Notes: generated by a model not told the origin, from the letters alone. A DNA stretch of 64,000 bases from Vibrio sp. S9_S30 (GCF_014694455.1 NZ_JAAUWT010000007.1:1-64000), one strand, 5' to 3'. Positions 36,001 through 44,082 are shown, counted from the stretch's first letter. Made by a program: numbers and translations.

Positions 36001-36710
36001 TTTGGGGGCAGCGCCGTTCACACCGCACAACATGGGCGATGCATCTATTTGTATTGAAGTTTGATTGACGTTGGCAGCGTGTACTCGGAAATCCGTTTTC
36101 GTCCCGTTGCGGGTTTCGCCGATATCAACGCGTTAGCCAACAAAATCAGCGCGTTATTTTTTCAGTGATAGACAAACCATTAGCCATTAGCCATTAGCCA
36201 TTCAAACGCGTTGATATTCAGTCTTTCAAGTATGGGTGGCACTTTTTCATCAATATGGTTGTGTTTACCGCGACTGAAAATAACAGGGACACTCACTGCT
36301 GTAAGAAAACACGAAACCCATCCATCACAGCAAGTCGCCCCTCAAACCACAACGGCAATCTTTACCTATTTCTAGCTCTATGGCTGTCGCCTAGGGTTCA
36401 AAAGTGGTTTCTCTCCAGAGGACAAGCGCCTCAAGAAAGCCCTTTATATTCTTTTTTGGGTTGCCTCTCTTCTATCTCCTCGATTACCCGGCTTAAACCA
36501 TAACCCTCCCCGAGTAAGCACTTTTCATAATCACTATATTGGACGTTAACAAAGCTGTAAGCGCTGCATTTTCTGCCATTTGCGTTATTCGCCATTGGCA
36601 TCAAGCAAACACTGCTATTGGGATTTGGGGGAAGCACTACTTTTGAGTTCATTCTTTCAACGAAGCGCGTACTCCTTCTTCGCCCTTACATACATGGAAA
36701 GGAAAGCAAC
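36001..36710. other. Non-coding stretch with inverted repeat and 7-bp repeats
   Basis: No credible gene lies in these 710 bases. A 13-base inverted repeat, ATATCAACGCGTT at 36122-36134 and AACGCGTTGATAT at 36205-36217, encloses 70 bases. Inside it four TAGCCAT-type 7-bp units stand in tandem (36177-36202). The enclosed piece could form a long imperfect stem, but it does not match an integron attC or a Vibrio VCR as I know them. From 36230 to 36500 short, broken reading frames appear on the plus strand; I cannot assign them to any element. Confidence 0.5.
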
Positions 36711-37205
36711 ATGTCTAATTCGACACTGACATTACAAAACTTGGTTGAAGCCATCATGGGTTCTATTTCCGAAGCGCAAGACCAAATAGAACGGCAAACG
36801 TTAGAAAACATCAATGAATGGTTTGATGAAGATGGTCGCCCGAAAATGATTTCGTTTCGAGTTCCTGCCTTTGGTCCGGAAGCCGACAAAAAACGAGCCA
36901 GAGGTCAGTTGGCTGAGCGAGAAATCCACGTTCCCCTTATTACCCTTACCCAGAACAATCCAATAAAGATCAAAAAATTAATTTCCAAATTCGATATTAG
37001 CTTGAACGGTGTTGATGGCGTGGATACCGCCACTAAAAACAACAAACAGCCCGAGAGCCGATTAAAGCAGGTGTTGTCGACAGACCTGTTTTCAGGTCGC
37101 AGCGAGAAAGGGGATCGCAAAGCGACAATGGAAATCGAATTCGAAGCAGGCGAAGCCACTGAAGCCTACTTAAAGCTACAAAACGAGCTACTAAAACTTT
37201 TCTAA
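36711..37205 (+). CDS. DUF2589-like protein, 164 aa
   Basis: GGAAAG precedes the ATG at 36711. The N-terminal segment LTLQNLVEAIMGSISEAQDQ and later RVPAFGPEADKK and REIHVPLITLTQNNPIKIKK resemble DUF2589 proteins, a bacterial family of unknown role with a beta-rich core. It is followed after 56 bases by a clearer DUF2589 gene, so the two probably form a hetero-pair. No signal or membrane segment is seen. Confidence 0.6.
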   Translation: MSNSTLTLQNLVEAIMGSISEAQDQIERQTLENINEWFDEDGRPKMISFRVPAFGPEADKKRARGQLAEREIHVPLITLTQNNPIKIKKLISKFDISLNGVDGVDTATKNNKQPESRLKQVLSTDLFSGRSEKGDRKATMEIEFEAGEATEAYLKLQNELLKLF

Positions 37206-37212
37206 CCCACGC

Positions 37213-37250
37213 AACACACAACTCATAACACACAACTCATAACACACAAC
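37213..37250. repeat. 14-bp tandem repeat in the DUF2589 intergenic gap
   Basis: AACACACAACTCAT occurs at 37213 and 37227 with a partial third copy from 37241. The array fills nearly all the gap between the two DUF2589 genes and ends just before the AAGGAGA ribosome site of the second. Confidence 0.9.
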
Positions 37251-37261
37251 AAGGAGACACT

Positions 37262-37852
37262 ATGAGTGAACTCGTAAAAATGTCCGACCAATTTGGCGGA
37301 CTCCCTATGGACCAACTGATTGGCGGCCCGCTTTCTGCAGCTTGTGATGCGCAAGTCACACTGGCGAAAGCCACGTCGGATTTCATTGAGAATGTCGGTT
37401 TCGAAAAAGATGCCAACGGAAACACTTCCGTTCGTATGGTGCCCTTCTCATTTGAAAAACCCGAACAAGTCAAACAAGCTGATGGTTCAGTCGCTATTGA
37501 AAGCACCAAGTACAAAGTGAGTGTGCCTTTCATCTCCATTGTATCGGTTCCGACGCTTCAGGTATCTGAAGTGGACGTGAACTTTATGATGGAAGTGAAA
37601 TCGTCATTCAGTGAACAAACCAAAACCGATCGCGCTGCCTCATTCGCTGCGGAAGCGGAAGGTAAATTTGGTCCATGGAGCGTCAAAGTGAAATGTCAGG
37701 GTTCCGTTGCTTCTAGCAAAGAAACGCAGCGTAAGTCTGACAACTCGGCAAAATATGACGTCGCGGTGAAAGCTCGCCAATCTGGTACACCGGAAGGTTT
37801 GTCCCGCGTACTGGATATCCTTCAACAATCTATTGCGCCGGTTCCTGCGTAA
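37262..37852 (+). CDS. DUF2589 domain protein, 196 aa
   Basis: AAGGAGACACT gives a strong ribosome site. The sequence QFGGLPMDQLIGGPLSAACD, then AQVTLAKATSDFIENVGF and YKVSVPFISIVSVPTLQVSE is the DUF2589 pattern: a Gly/Pro N-terminal helix, then a beta sandwich-like core. The C-terminus (KVKCQGSVASSKETQRKSDN, then SAKYDVAVKARQ) is also typical. Family members are often encoded in pairs, as here. Function is unknown; no export signal is seen. Confidence 0.78.
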   Translation: MSELVKMSDQFGGLPMDQLIGGPLSAACDAQVTLAKATSDFIENVGFEKDANGNTSVRMVPFSFEKPEQVKQADGSVAIESTKYKVSVPFISIVSVPTLQVSEVDVNFMMEVKSSFSEQTKTDRAASFAAEAEGKFGPWSVKVKCQGSVASSKETQRKSDNSAKYDVAVKARQSGTPEGLSRVLDILQQSIAPVPA

Positions 37853-37916
37853 TTCCATCCTCAAGGCTTCGTATTCGGAGCCTTTTCAATCCACTGGGTT
37901 AAGAAAGTAGAAAATT

Positions 37917-38276
37917 ATGTTTGGACAAGGTACGTCGCAGGTCAATACTTTTGATATTACCGAAGTCGGTCATATTGAAAGAGTGGTAGTGGGAACAACC
38001 GATCCCGGAAATATCCCGACCGAATCAGAAACCAATAAGCAGATGGCGTTTGTCAATCGCTGCTTAAATGAATTCCCTAAAGGACGAATCATAGGCAATG
38101 AACGAAGCTTCACGGTCGTTCGCATTGGGGAACATCAGGTCGTCTTGGAGTCGATTGCCTACCATATTGGGTTTAAAAAAGCCCCTCAATGGCTGGTAGA
38201 GCAGAAAAATTCAGAACCCGAGTTCGCCATTGATCCGCAAAAGGTGGATGACATCATCTCGAAACATATTGAATAA
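37917..38276 (+). CDS. Hypothetical protein, 119 aa
   Basis: It begins 64 bases after the DUF2589 gene. The N-terminal third (DITEVGHIERVVVGTTDPGN) is beta-like and the rest mixed (MAFVNRCLNEFPKGRIIGNE, then RSFTVVRIGEHQVVLESIAY). No membrane segment or known domain is visible. Position suggests it belongs with the DUF2589 pair. A GC-rich hairpin is not seen after it, but the following gene is on the other strand. Confidence 0.6.
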   Translation: MFGQGTSQVNTFDITEVGHIERVVVGTTDPGNIPTESETNKQMAFVNRCLNEFPKGRIIGNERSFTVVRIGEHQVVLESIAYHIGFKKAPQWLVEQKNSEPEFAIDPQKVDDIISKHIE

Positions 38277-38368
38277 TCGTGGCGCTCTGAGCCATGGGGA
38301 CCGCTCTTTTGCACTAGCATTTTCATGAAATGTTAGTGCAGCTCTCTTTCACTTTTCGGCTCTAAAAA

Positions 38369-39184
38369 CTAATTTGACTGCCTCTCACTCCACCCTTTAA
38401 TGATTTGGTGAAGTTGTTTTACGCCATCGGTCAGCGCAGCGGGTCCGGGTTGTAGAATGTCGCTTGAGTTGATTTCATACACTTCATCATTTTGAATGGC
38501 AGGAATGTTCTGCCAGCCTTCTCGCTGAGTGAGTTTCTCTTTTTGAAAACGACGACCACACCAAGAGGCGATGATAATGTCGGGCTGCTTTTCTATCACC
38601 TGTTCAGGGTGTTCAATGATTCTGTTTTTCGCTAATGATTCTTTGGCAAATTCTTGATAGCAGTCAATGCCACCGGCGAGCTCCACCAGCTCACTGACCC
38701 AAGTAATCCCAGTGATCAGCGGATCAAACCACTCTTCAAAATACACTCTCGGTTTGTGAGTGAGTGAATCGGCACTTGCTTGGATTTCCGCCAGCCCTTG
38801 GGTGAATTCTTGTACTAGCTTTTCGCCTTTTTGTGGCTCACCGATCAGCGCGCTAAGTGTACGTATCATTTGCAGCGTGTCACTTAAAGTGCGGTGATTG
38901 AAGCAGTGCACATCGACCCCTTGTTTAACCAAGTCGCGAACAATGTCTGCCTGAATATCGGAAAACGCCAACACCAAATCGGGTTTGAGATCCATGATTT
39001 TCTCGATGCGTGCATTCACAAACGCCGACACTTTGGGCTTTTCACGCTTCGCTCTTTCAGGACGAACGGTGTAGGCAGACACACCAACAATTCGGTCTTC
39101 TTCCCCCATCAAGTACAGTGCTTCTGTGGTTTCTTCTGTTAGACAGATGATTCGTTGTGGCCATTGTGGCGCGAGAATTGGCAT
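38369..39184 (-). CDS. BtuF-like substrate-binding protein without signal peptide
   Basis: The 271-residue protein has the BtuF/FepB-type fold of cobalamin and iron-complex binding proteins (QRIICLTEETTEALYLMGEE, KIMDLKPDLVLAFSDIQADI, IEKQPDIIIASWCGRRFQKE). BtuF proteins are periplasmic and made with a signal peptide; this one starts MPILAPQWPQRIICL with none, and I see no upstream in-frame start that adds one. It may be cytosolic with a different role, or exported by other means. It is a single gene with no transporter beside it. Upstream, a 433-base gap follows to the next gene. Confidence 0.75.
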   Translation of the reverse strand: MPILAPQWPQRIICLTEETTEALYLMGEEDRIVGVSAYTVRPERAKREKPKVSAFVNARIEKIMDLKPDLVLAFSDIQADIVRDLVKQGVDVHCFNHRTLSDTLQMIRTLSALIGEPQKGEKLVQEFTQGLAEIQASADSLTHKPRVYFEEWFDPLITGITWVSELVELAGGIDCYQEFAKESLAKNRIIEHPEQVIEKQPDIIIASWCGRRFQKEKLTQREGWQNIPAIQNDEVYEINSSDILQPGPAALTDGVKQLHQIIKGWSERQSN

Positions 39185-39422
39185 GGGTTTGACCCGCTCA
39201 ATAATGATTAGATGGCGGAATTATAGAGACATTTCAAATGGAATAAACCGCAAGGTTTAGACCAGAGTCTCGGGACACCTATGAGGCGCGTTGAGGAATA
39301 TGGCATTGATGCCTCTTCGTGCGCGTTGTTCGACATCGACGGGCACTGAAAAGACAGGCACTCAACACACCAAGCAGTGGAATACAGCGTCACACACGAA
39401 TATTTACACTGAAATTACACTT

Positions 39423-39466
39423 TGATTGCATACTGATTGCACATTAACTGCACATTGATTGCACAT
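39423..39466. repeat. 11-bp tandem repeat x4 upstream of the cupin gene
   Basis: TGATTGCATAC, TGATTGCACAT, TAACTGCACAT and TGATTGCACAT stand in a row. An 11-base period places each copy on nearly the same face of the helix. The array lies ~150 bases before the cupin start in an otherwise empty, A/T-rich gap (39185-39617). Confidence 0.85.
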
Positions 39467-39617
39467 TGTGATTGTTTGCGAAAAGCGCAAGCCTCAGTAA
39501 CCCTTTTTCAAATACATCCATTTGTTAGAAAAATATTGCTAAAAGATTAAGAATTCGTCAATAAATTGAAAACTAATTCTCCTGTTCTGATTTTAAACTA
39601 AAGCTACTTTCATCAAA

Positions 39618-40202
39618 ATGGATTTTACGAATATGAAAATGCTAACGGAATTGCTATCTGCCCCCTCATCTTCAGTGCAACCTATATGTGTTAAAGAGCT
39701 GATCTCTCACTTAGATCAGTCCTCTCAACCACTATCACTGCCGGTCATTCGCTTTTTGTTAGAACACATTCGTGTCGACGATAAAACAATCGAGGAGCTG
39801 TCGGTCTTTGATCGTGACCAATATCATCGGCACTACTTGTACCAAAGCGAAAATGTAGAAGTTCTCATTCTAGGGTGGTTAAACGGTCAGAGAAGTCGAA
39901 TTCACGATCATCAAGGTTCTAATTGCGGAGTCAAAGTACTGAAAGGTGAAGCGACAGAAACGCATTTTAAACGTGTTGAAAATGGACACATATTGGCGAT
40001 CAGCTCCGCCCACCTCGAAAGAGATCAGATCACATCCAGCTACGATAACCAAATCCACCAAATCTCTAATTTGCAACCCGATGGACAAGATTTGGTCACC
40101 CTGCATATCTATTCCCCTCCACTGAGTGCAGCCCAACTCTACTCTTTAGAATCCAATAAAATTGAGACGATGACTCAAAAACAGTGGGCCTATGAAATAT
40201 AA
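39618..40202 (+). CDS. Cysteine dioxygenase-like cupin protein
   Basis: The 194 residues resemble type I cysteine dioxygenases: HYLYQSENVEVLILGWLNGQ leads to RSRIHDHQGSNCGVKVLKG, which has the metal-binding His-x-His and the Cys of the Cys-Tyr cofactor region, and the later IHQISNLQPDGQDLVTLHIY supplies the third His. The family oxidises cysteine to cysteine sulfinate, or related thiols such as cysteamine. It stands alone, with a tandem repeat upstream. The substrate cannot be decided from sequence. An alternative start is the Met at residue 6. Confidence 0.8.
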   Translation: MDFTNMKMLTELLSAPSSSVQPICVKELISHLDQSSQPLSLPVIRFLLEHIRVDDKTIEELSVFDRDQYHRHYLYQSENVEVLILGWLNGQRSRIHDHQGSNCGVKVLKGEATETHFKRVENGHILAISSAHLERDQITSSYDNQIHQISNLQPDGQDLVTLHIYSPPLSAAQLYSLESNKIETMTQKQWAYEI

Positions 40203-40462
40203 GTAATTCATTAAACACTTAAATATCAAACTGTTAGATACGATAAGTTCAGTAAAACTAATTTTATAGTATGAGGATTATTAAATTAAACTCAGTGCAA
40301 CTACACCAATCAAATGAATTGATGATGGCTGACTGTAACCTATTCGTCATACGTTGCGCCCTATATTGAGATGAATCTCTCTTTCACACATTTCCTAACG
40401 CAAAATTAACAAATAGACTCTAACTCGAAACATGTCGTTTCAATTAAATGGAGGTTATGGTT

Positions 40463-41356
40463 ATGAAAGATGTATTGTTGGTAGGCACTACAAACTTAGA
40501 TAGCACGGGAACAGCCGGAAATTTAACAGTTGAAAATGCTACTCAAGCGATCATTGGCTCGGGTTGGTCTTTCGGATTAGACGAAGGAGTTGACCTGAGC
40601 AATTACGATTGGGGGTATGGCGGTAAAATTTACGCCAAAACAGAGGAGTGGGATAAAGGTAATTATAAGGAGGCCAAGATAGAGGGGGATTCTAACTGGG
40701 TTCACTTAAATAACTTTGTTGATGTAAACGTCACCCTCAATAATTACTGTGGCTCAAAAGTCTTCATCAATAACTCAAAGCGCGGCGATATTGATACAGG
40801 CTGCGGTAACGATAAGATCCATATATCTGTCCAGTCCAACAACAGCCTTTGGGAAAACGATTTTGATATTAACACGGGTGCTGGATGTGATGTGATCACA
40901 ATGGTCAACAGTAAAAATTCACACTTAACAGACGTCACCATCAATGCTGGTTCTGGAAATGACTATGTCGACATATCCAAACTGAAAAACGCAAAAGATG
41001 GCATTGTACGAGATATTGACGGGGGATCCGGTTTCGATAAGTTTGTGTTTGGATCCGATGACTCTGTTGATTTCAAAAATTTTGAAGTGATTGTGGGTAC
41101 GTCTCAAACGTCCAACTTCAACTTAACGTCTGAACACTTGCGAAACAACGGCTATGAACCTTATGGTCTGATTGTTACAGGTTCCAACTTTGCTTTAACG
41201 GATGTGGATTCTGTGACTCATGGCAACCTAAGTGATGCTCAAGAGGCCTATCTCAATTGGCTTGGCTACAACGATGACGACTATTCCGCGTTAACAGTAA
41301 TCGATGGCAATGACACATTCACCATCCTTACCGATAGCTGCTGCAACGTAGCTTGA
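40463..41356 (+). CDS. RTX-like repeat protein, about 297 aa
   Basis: GGAGG lies 8 bases before the ATG at 40463; two in-frame ATGs at 40448 and 40457 are too close to it. Residues ~105-200 carry degenerate glycine/aspartate nonapeptides: DTGCGNDKI (111), NTGAGCDVI (137), NAGSGNDYV (161) and GGSGFDKFVFG (187). Two have Cys in place of Gly or Asn, which is unusual. No N-terminal signal peptide is visible, as expected for type I-secreted RTX proteins, but no transporter is nearby. The C-terminus ends SCCNVA. Export is likely but unproven; function unknown. Confidence 0.65.
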   Translation: MKDVLLVGTTNLDSTGTAGNLTVENATQAIIGSGWSFGLDEGVDLSNYDWGYGGKIYAKTEEWDKGNYKEAKIEGDSNWVHLNNFVDVNVTLNNYCGSKVFINNSKRGDIDTGCGNDKIHISVQSNNSLWENDFDINTGAGCDVITMVNSKNSHLTDVTINAGSGNDYVDISKLKNAKDGIVRDIDGGSGFDKFVFGSDDSVDFKNFEVIVGTSQTSNFNLTSEHLRNNGYEPYGLIVTGSNFALTDVDSVTHGNLSDAQEAYLNWLGYNDDDYSALTVIDGNDTFTILTDSCCNVA

Positions 41357-41438
41357 TGAACGCATAGTACCTCTGCTTTTCCGGGAAGCAGACGTTCACG
41401 TTCAACACCCTACTCAGGTCTATTGACCGAGATAAACC

Positions 41439-41470
41439 ATCCAAGTTGAATGAATTCATTCAACTTGGAT
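41439..41470. repeat. Perfect 32-bp palindrome
   Basis: Two 16-base arms (left arm ATCCAAGTTGAATGAA) meet with no spacer, centred on GAATTC. In RNA it makes a stem of about 14 pairs. It lies 83 bases after the RTX-like gene and could end its transcript, although no T run follows. It could equally be a protein-binding site. Confidence 0.9.
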
Positions 41471-41594
41471 TTACGAGAGCAGTAGCCAAGCGCTCACCAT
41501 GCCTTTAAAACCAGCATTGAGCTGAAACCCATTAAGAACAGAGTGTTTTTAAACGACATAACGCATTTGCATTGCTCCTCCTCCTACAAACCCC

Positions 41595-41867
41595 TTAATT
41601 AAATTGCTTTGCCACATCGGCAGCCTTACTGCCCAGTTCGGCAAAGTGCTCTGTGCCTTTTCCCATCACTTTCTGAGCCTGTTCAATCACTTGAATGTCT
41701 TTAGGATCGCCAGTGCCCAGCAGCTCTGAAAGCGCCACACCAAGGGCTGTTGTACTCACGGTATTCAGGTTACGGAGATTATCTGCGGCGTCTTGAATGG
41801 CAATGGCCGTCGGTTGAGCAACGGATTGTTTTGCTTTTCCGGTTGTGCTTTGTCGGTTGTGCTTTCT
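41595..41867 (-). pseudogene. RebB-like (R-body, killing-trait) gene, 5' part missing
   Basis: The minus strand is open from just after a TAG at 41910 to the stop at 41595. From about 41835 it reads SVAQPTAIAIQDAADNLRNL, then NTVSTTALGVALSELLGTGD and QAQKVMGKGTEHFAELGSKA, which fits the RebB/killing-trait family as I recall it. No start codon with a ribosome site exists; the open frame runs back through a G12 tract into a transcription terminator. The N-terminal part therefore seems lost, or the junction is wrongly assembled. R-bodies are coiled protein ribbons best known from Paramecium endosymbionts. Confidence 0.5.
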
Positions 41868-41889
41868 CCCCCCCCCCCCAAAAAAAAAA
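41868..41889. repeat. C12-A10 homopolymer tract
   Basis: Twelve C (41868-41879) are followed directly by ten A (41880-41889). On the minus strand this reads T10-G12: the T run belongs to a terminator and the G run opens the truncated RebB-like frame. Tracts of this length are prone to slippage and to sequencing error. Confidence 0.9.
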
Positions 41890-41910
41890 GGCCAATAAAA
41901 AGGGTTGGCC
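41880..41910 (-). terminator. Rho-independent terminator after the first RebB-like gene
   Basis: On the minus strand GGCCAA, loop CCCTTTTTA, TTGGCC is followed at once by ten T. This is a textbook terminator for the upstream RebB-like gene and shows that the next frame cannot be reached by simple read-through. Confidence 0.85.
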
Positions 41911-41982
41911 TAAATGGGGTATGGATTGGTTTTTCTCAGAAGCTTTTCCAAACTAACATGTCTTACGAGACGACTTTACGCC

Positions 41983-42249
41983 TTATTCACCGTCTTTCTC
42001 GACGATTTCTTCTGTCGCTCTGCTCAGAGCTGCCGTTCCTATGGCTGTTCACGCATTCACGCCTTGAATGGTTGCAGTCTGAGATCCCAGTGCCGTGTTC
42101 GTCACCAAGATGGTTTGAATGTGCTGCTGTGCGTGAGTGGTATTTTCCGCGGTTTTCCCCATAGAATCTGCCACCATCGCTAGGTGCATGTTTCTTGAGG
42201 TAACAGGGGAAAACGCACGCAGCATTTTCTCAATATCGACTTCCATCAC
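41983..42249 (-). pseudogene. RebB-like small gene, interrupted by an in-frame TGA
   Basis: The first 66 codons (to 42052) encode a helical segment, MHLAMVADSMGKTAENTTHA then QQHIQTILVTNTALGSQTAT, that resembles the RebB pattern of alanine-rich helices with AQQ and TTQGV-like steps. A TGA at 42051-42049 ends it. The same frame continues for 21 good codons (TAIGTAALSRATEEIVEKDG) to a TAA at 41983, so TGG to TGA is the simplest lesion. It lies 90 bases after the AAA/AraC gene on the same strand, as expected of a reb locus. The family call is tentative. Confidence 0.5.
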
Positions 42250-42338
42250 AATGCTCTTTGTGTCCGTTCAGCGGTTCATATTACGTATCGCGGCTGAATC
42301 ACACTTGGTGAAAACAACGAACAAATAAGGGCTTCATA

Positions 42339-43532
42339 TCAAACGGGTGAGGCAGCAAAAGTAAATTGAGTACGCTGCCTTTTCTGTTCTCGATATTGGC
42401 GAGGAGTGCAATCGGCATAGCGCTTAAACATCTTCTCGAAATGGCTGAGATCGCCAAAACCAGATTGCAAACATACATCCGTGACTTTAAGCATTGGGGA
42501 GACATCGAACAGCTGTTTGGCTTTTTGAATACGAATTTGCACAAGTATCGCTTTGAAAGAGAGGTTAAGGTGCTCGCGAAAAAGATAAGAAAGATGAGAA
42601 GGGCTGGTGTAAGCCGCACTGGCCATATCGCTGAGTTTGATGCACTCTGTATAATTGTTACCAAGAAATATCAGTGCTTTTCTCAGTGCTGGGTGCAAGT
42701 TTTCAAGCCGTTCATACCGTTGCTCCAATACGGTTTCGAGTATATCGTATGTACACTCTTTTTTAGAAATAACCCCTAAAGACAACACATCATCTTCACA
42801 AATAACACCGTCGCAGCACGACGCCATCAATATCAGAAAACTTCGCAGCTGAGTAATATTTCCGGGCCAATCGTATTGCTTAAGTAGAAACAGAGCACTA
42901 GGTGAAACGTGTATATCATTGCCTATACCAAATTCGCACAAAATATGTGCCACATATTCAGGGATATCATCACTTCTTTTTTTTAATGGTGGAATATTCA
43001 TTTCTATGTGCGGTAAATTAATGTCTAACAGCACATCAACAAAAGCATTCTTTTTCTTGAGCTCTTCTAATGATTCACGACAAGATACCATTAGCCTCAC
43101 ATTATTCTTAATTAACCGTTTGTGATATAAGCCCATGGTGAATTGACCAATCAAAAAGTCCTGTATATCTCGGGATAGCACATCGATGTCTTCTAAATAT
43201 AGCGTCCCATTTCTTGCCTCCTCCAAAGCGTGCTCTAAATGAAGTTGATACACATCAACCCCACTAAAGCTGGAAGAAATACGAATAAATCTACTGGCTG
43301 GCATACGGCTTTCTTGATGGATAAACTCGGCGAGTTCATTTTTTTCCGTACCGGATTCTCCAGTAATAAAAACCGACATATTCACTTCAATAGCAAAATG
43401 CATTTGCTGCTTTATTTTTAGTACAGATGATGCGCAACCTATTATTGGTTCTTTTTTAATTATTTTACTCAGAGCTTTTCCTTGTTCAAAAACATTGGAT
43501 TCTGCATTTATTGCATTTGATGTTGTGTTCAT
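42339..43532 (-). CDS. AAA-domain/AraC-type transcription regulator
   Basis: The 397-residue protein fuses a sigma-54-activator-like AAA domain (~28-250) to an AraC-type DNA-binding domain (~283-383: LSDMASAAYTSPSHLSYLFR, then VTDVCLQSGFGDLSHFEKMF, with TPRQYRE). The Walker A place reads GESGTEKNE (58-66), with Glu replacing the last Gly of GESGTGKE. Walker B reads TLYLEDID (110-117). The GAFTGA loop that contacts sigma-54 is missing from the 84-105 stretch. So it keeps the fold but probably not sigma-54 activation. AraC-type regulators accompany several R-body loci, and RebB-like frames follow directly downstream. Confidence 0.8.
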   Translation of the reverse strand: MNTTSNAINAESNVFEQGKALSKIIKKEPIIGCASSVLKIKQQMHFAIEVNMSVFITGESGTEKNELAEFIHQESRMPASRFIRISSSFSGVDVYQLHLEHALEEARNGTLYLEDIDVLSRDIQDFLIGQFTMGLYHKRLIKNNVRLMVSCRESLEELKKKNAFVDVLLDINLPHIEMNIPPLKKRSDDIPEYVAHILCEFGIGNDIHVSPSALFLLKQYDWPGNITQLRSFLILMASCCDGVICEDDVLSLGVISKKECTYDILETVLEQRYERLENLHPALRKALIFLGNNYTECIKLSDMASAAYTSPSHLSYLFREHLNLSFKAILVQIRIQKAKQLFDVSPMLKVTDVCLQSGFGDLSHFEKMFKRYADCTPRQYREQKRQRTQFTFAASPV

Positions 43533-44082
43533 AATTAATTCCTTTTATCTAGCCAAGTTATGTCGAACACACATCCTAGTTGGGCAACTTATTAAAATAT
43601 TGGTGTTTATTACGATCTTTACGAGTGATTCGATGCATGGATAATGAAAGAGATCACGATAAAACAAGGGAATTGAGATTACGGGTAAATTAAATCGAAG
43701 TGAGCTATGCTAAATAACTCAGATTAATGTGAGAAAACAACCATATATAGAGAAAGAATTAGAAGTTTAATAAACTCAACCAATTTCTCATTGGAAATAA
43801 AAACTAACAATATCCATTATATAAACAAAAGTATTATTATTAATTTAATCAGTTAATGTTTTTTATTTCACTGCTTATTTTTCTTTCATACGATGACCTA
43901 CGCGCTCTGCTGTTACCTAAGCGCTCTGCTGTTACCTAAACGCTCTCCTGCTACTTAAATACTCGATTGCGCTCTAAGTACAAACACAGGGCTCTTGAAC
44001 GTACAACGCATTCCACCATTGATTCTTTCACCTTAACTATTGTTAAATGCAGATAAGAACCTCAGAAAAGAAAGGAATCAAC
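43533..44082. other. A/T-rich intergenic region with a 19-bp tandem repeat
   Basis: These 550 bases separate the AAA/AraC gene from msrA and hold both promoters. The first half is very A/T rich and shows no structure. At 43897-43953 a 19-bp unit (CCTAAGCGCTCTGCTGTTA) is repeated three times with a few changes, about 130 bases before the msrA start. No small gene is credible. Confidence 0.55.
43897..43953. repeat. 19-bp tandem repeat x3 upstream of msrA
   Basis: Copies start at 43897, 43916 and 43935 and share CTA-CGCTCT-CTG-TA. The first two differ by two bases, the third by four. It resembles the arrays found before ppa, the FG-GAP lipoprotein and the D-aminoacylase gene in size and position. 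Confidence 0.88.

Noticed and set aside
36122..36217. Integron attC or VCR site
   Set aside because: The arms and spacer do not show the R and L box pattern of Vibrio VCRs, and no integrase or cassette array is present.
36230..36500. Transposase remnant after the ELIC operon
   Set aside because: Only short frames without recognisable transposase motifs were found.
41750..42183. Several overlapping plus-strand frames of 60-120 codons
   Set aside because: They run through the C12-A10 tract and the terminator; the minus strand carries the sensible RebB-like text.
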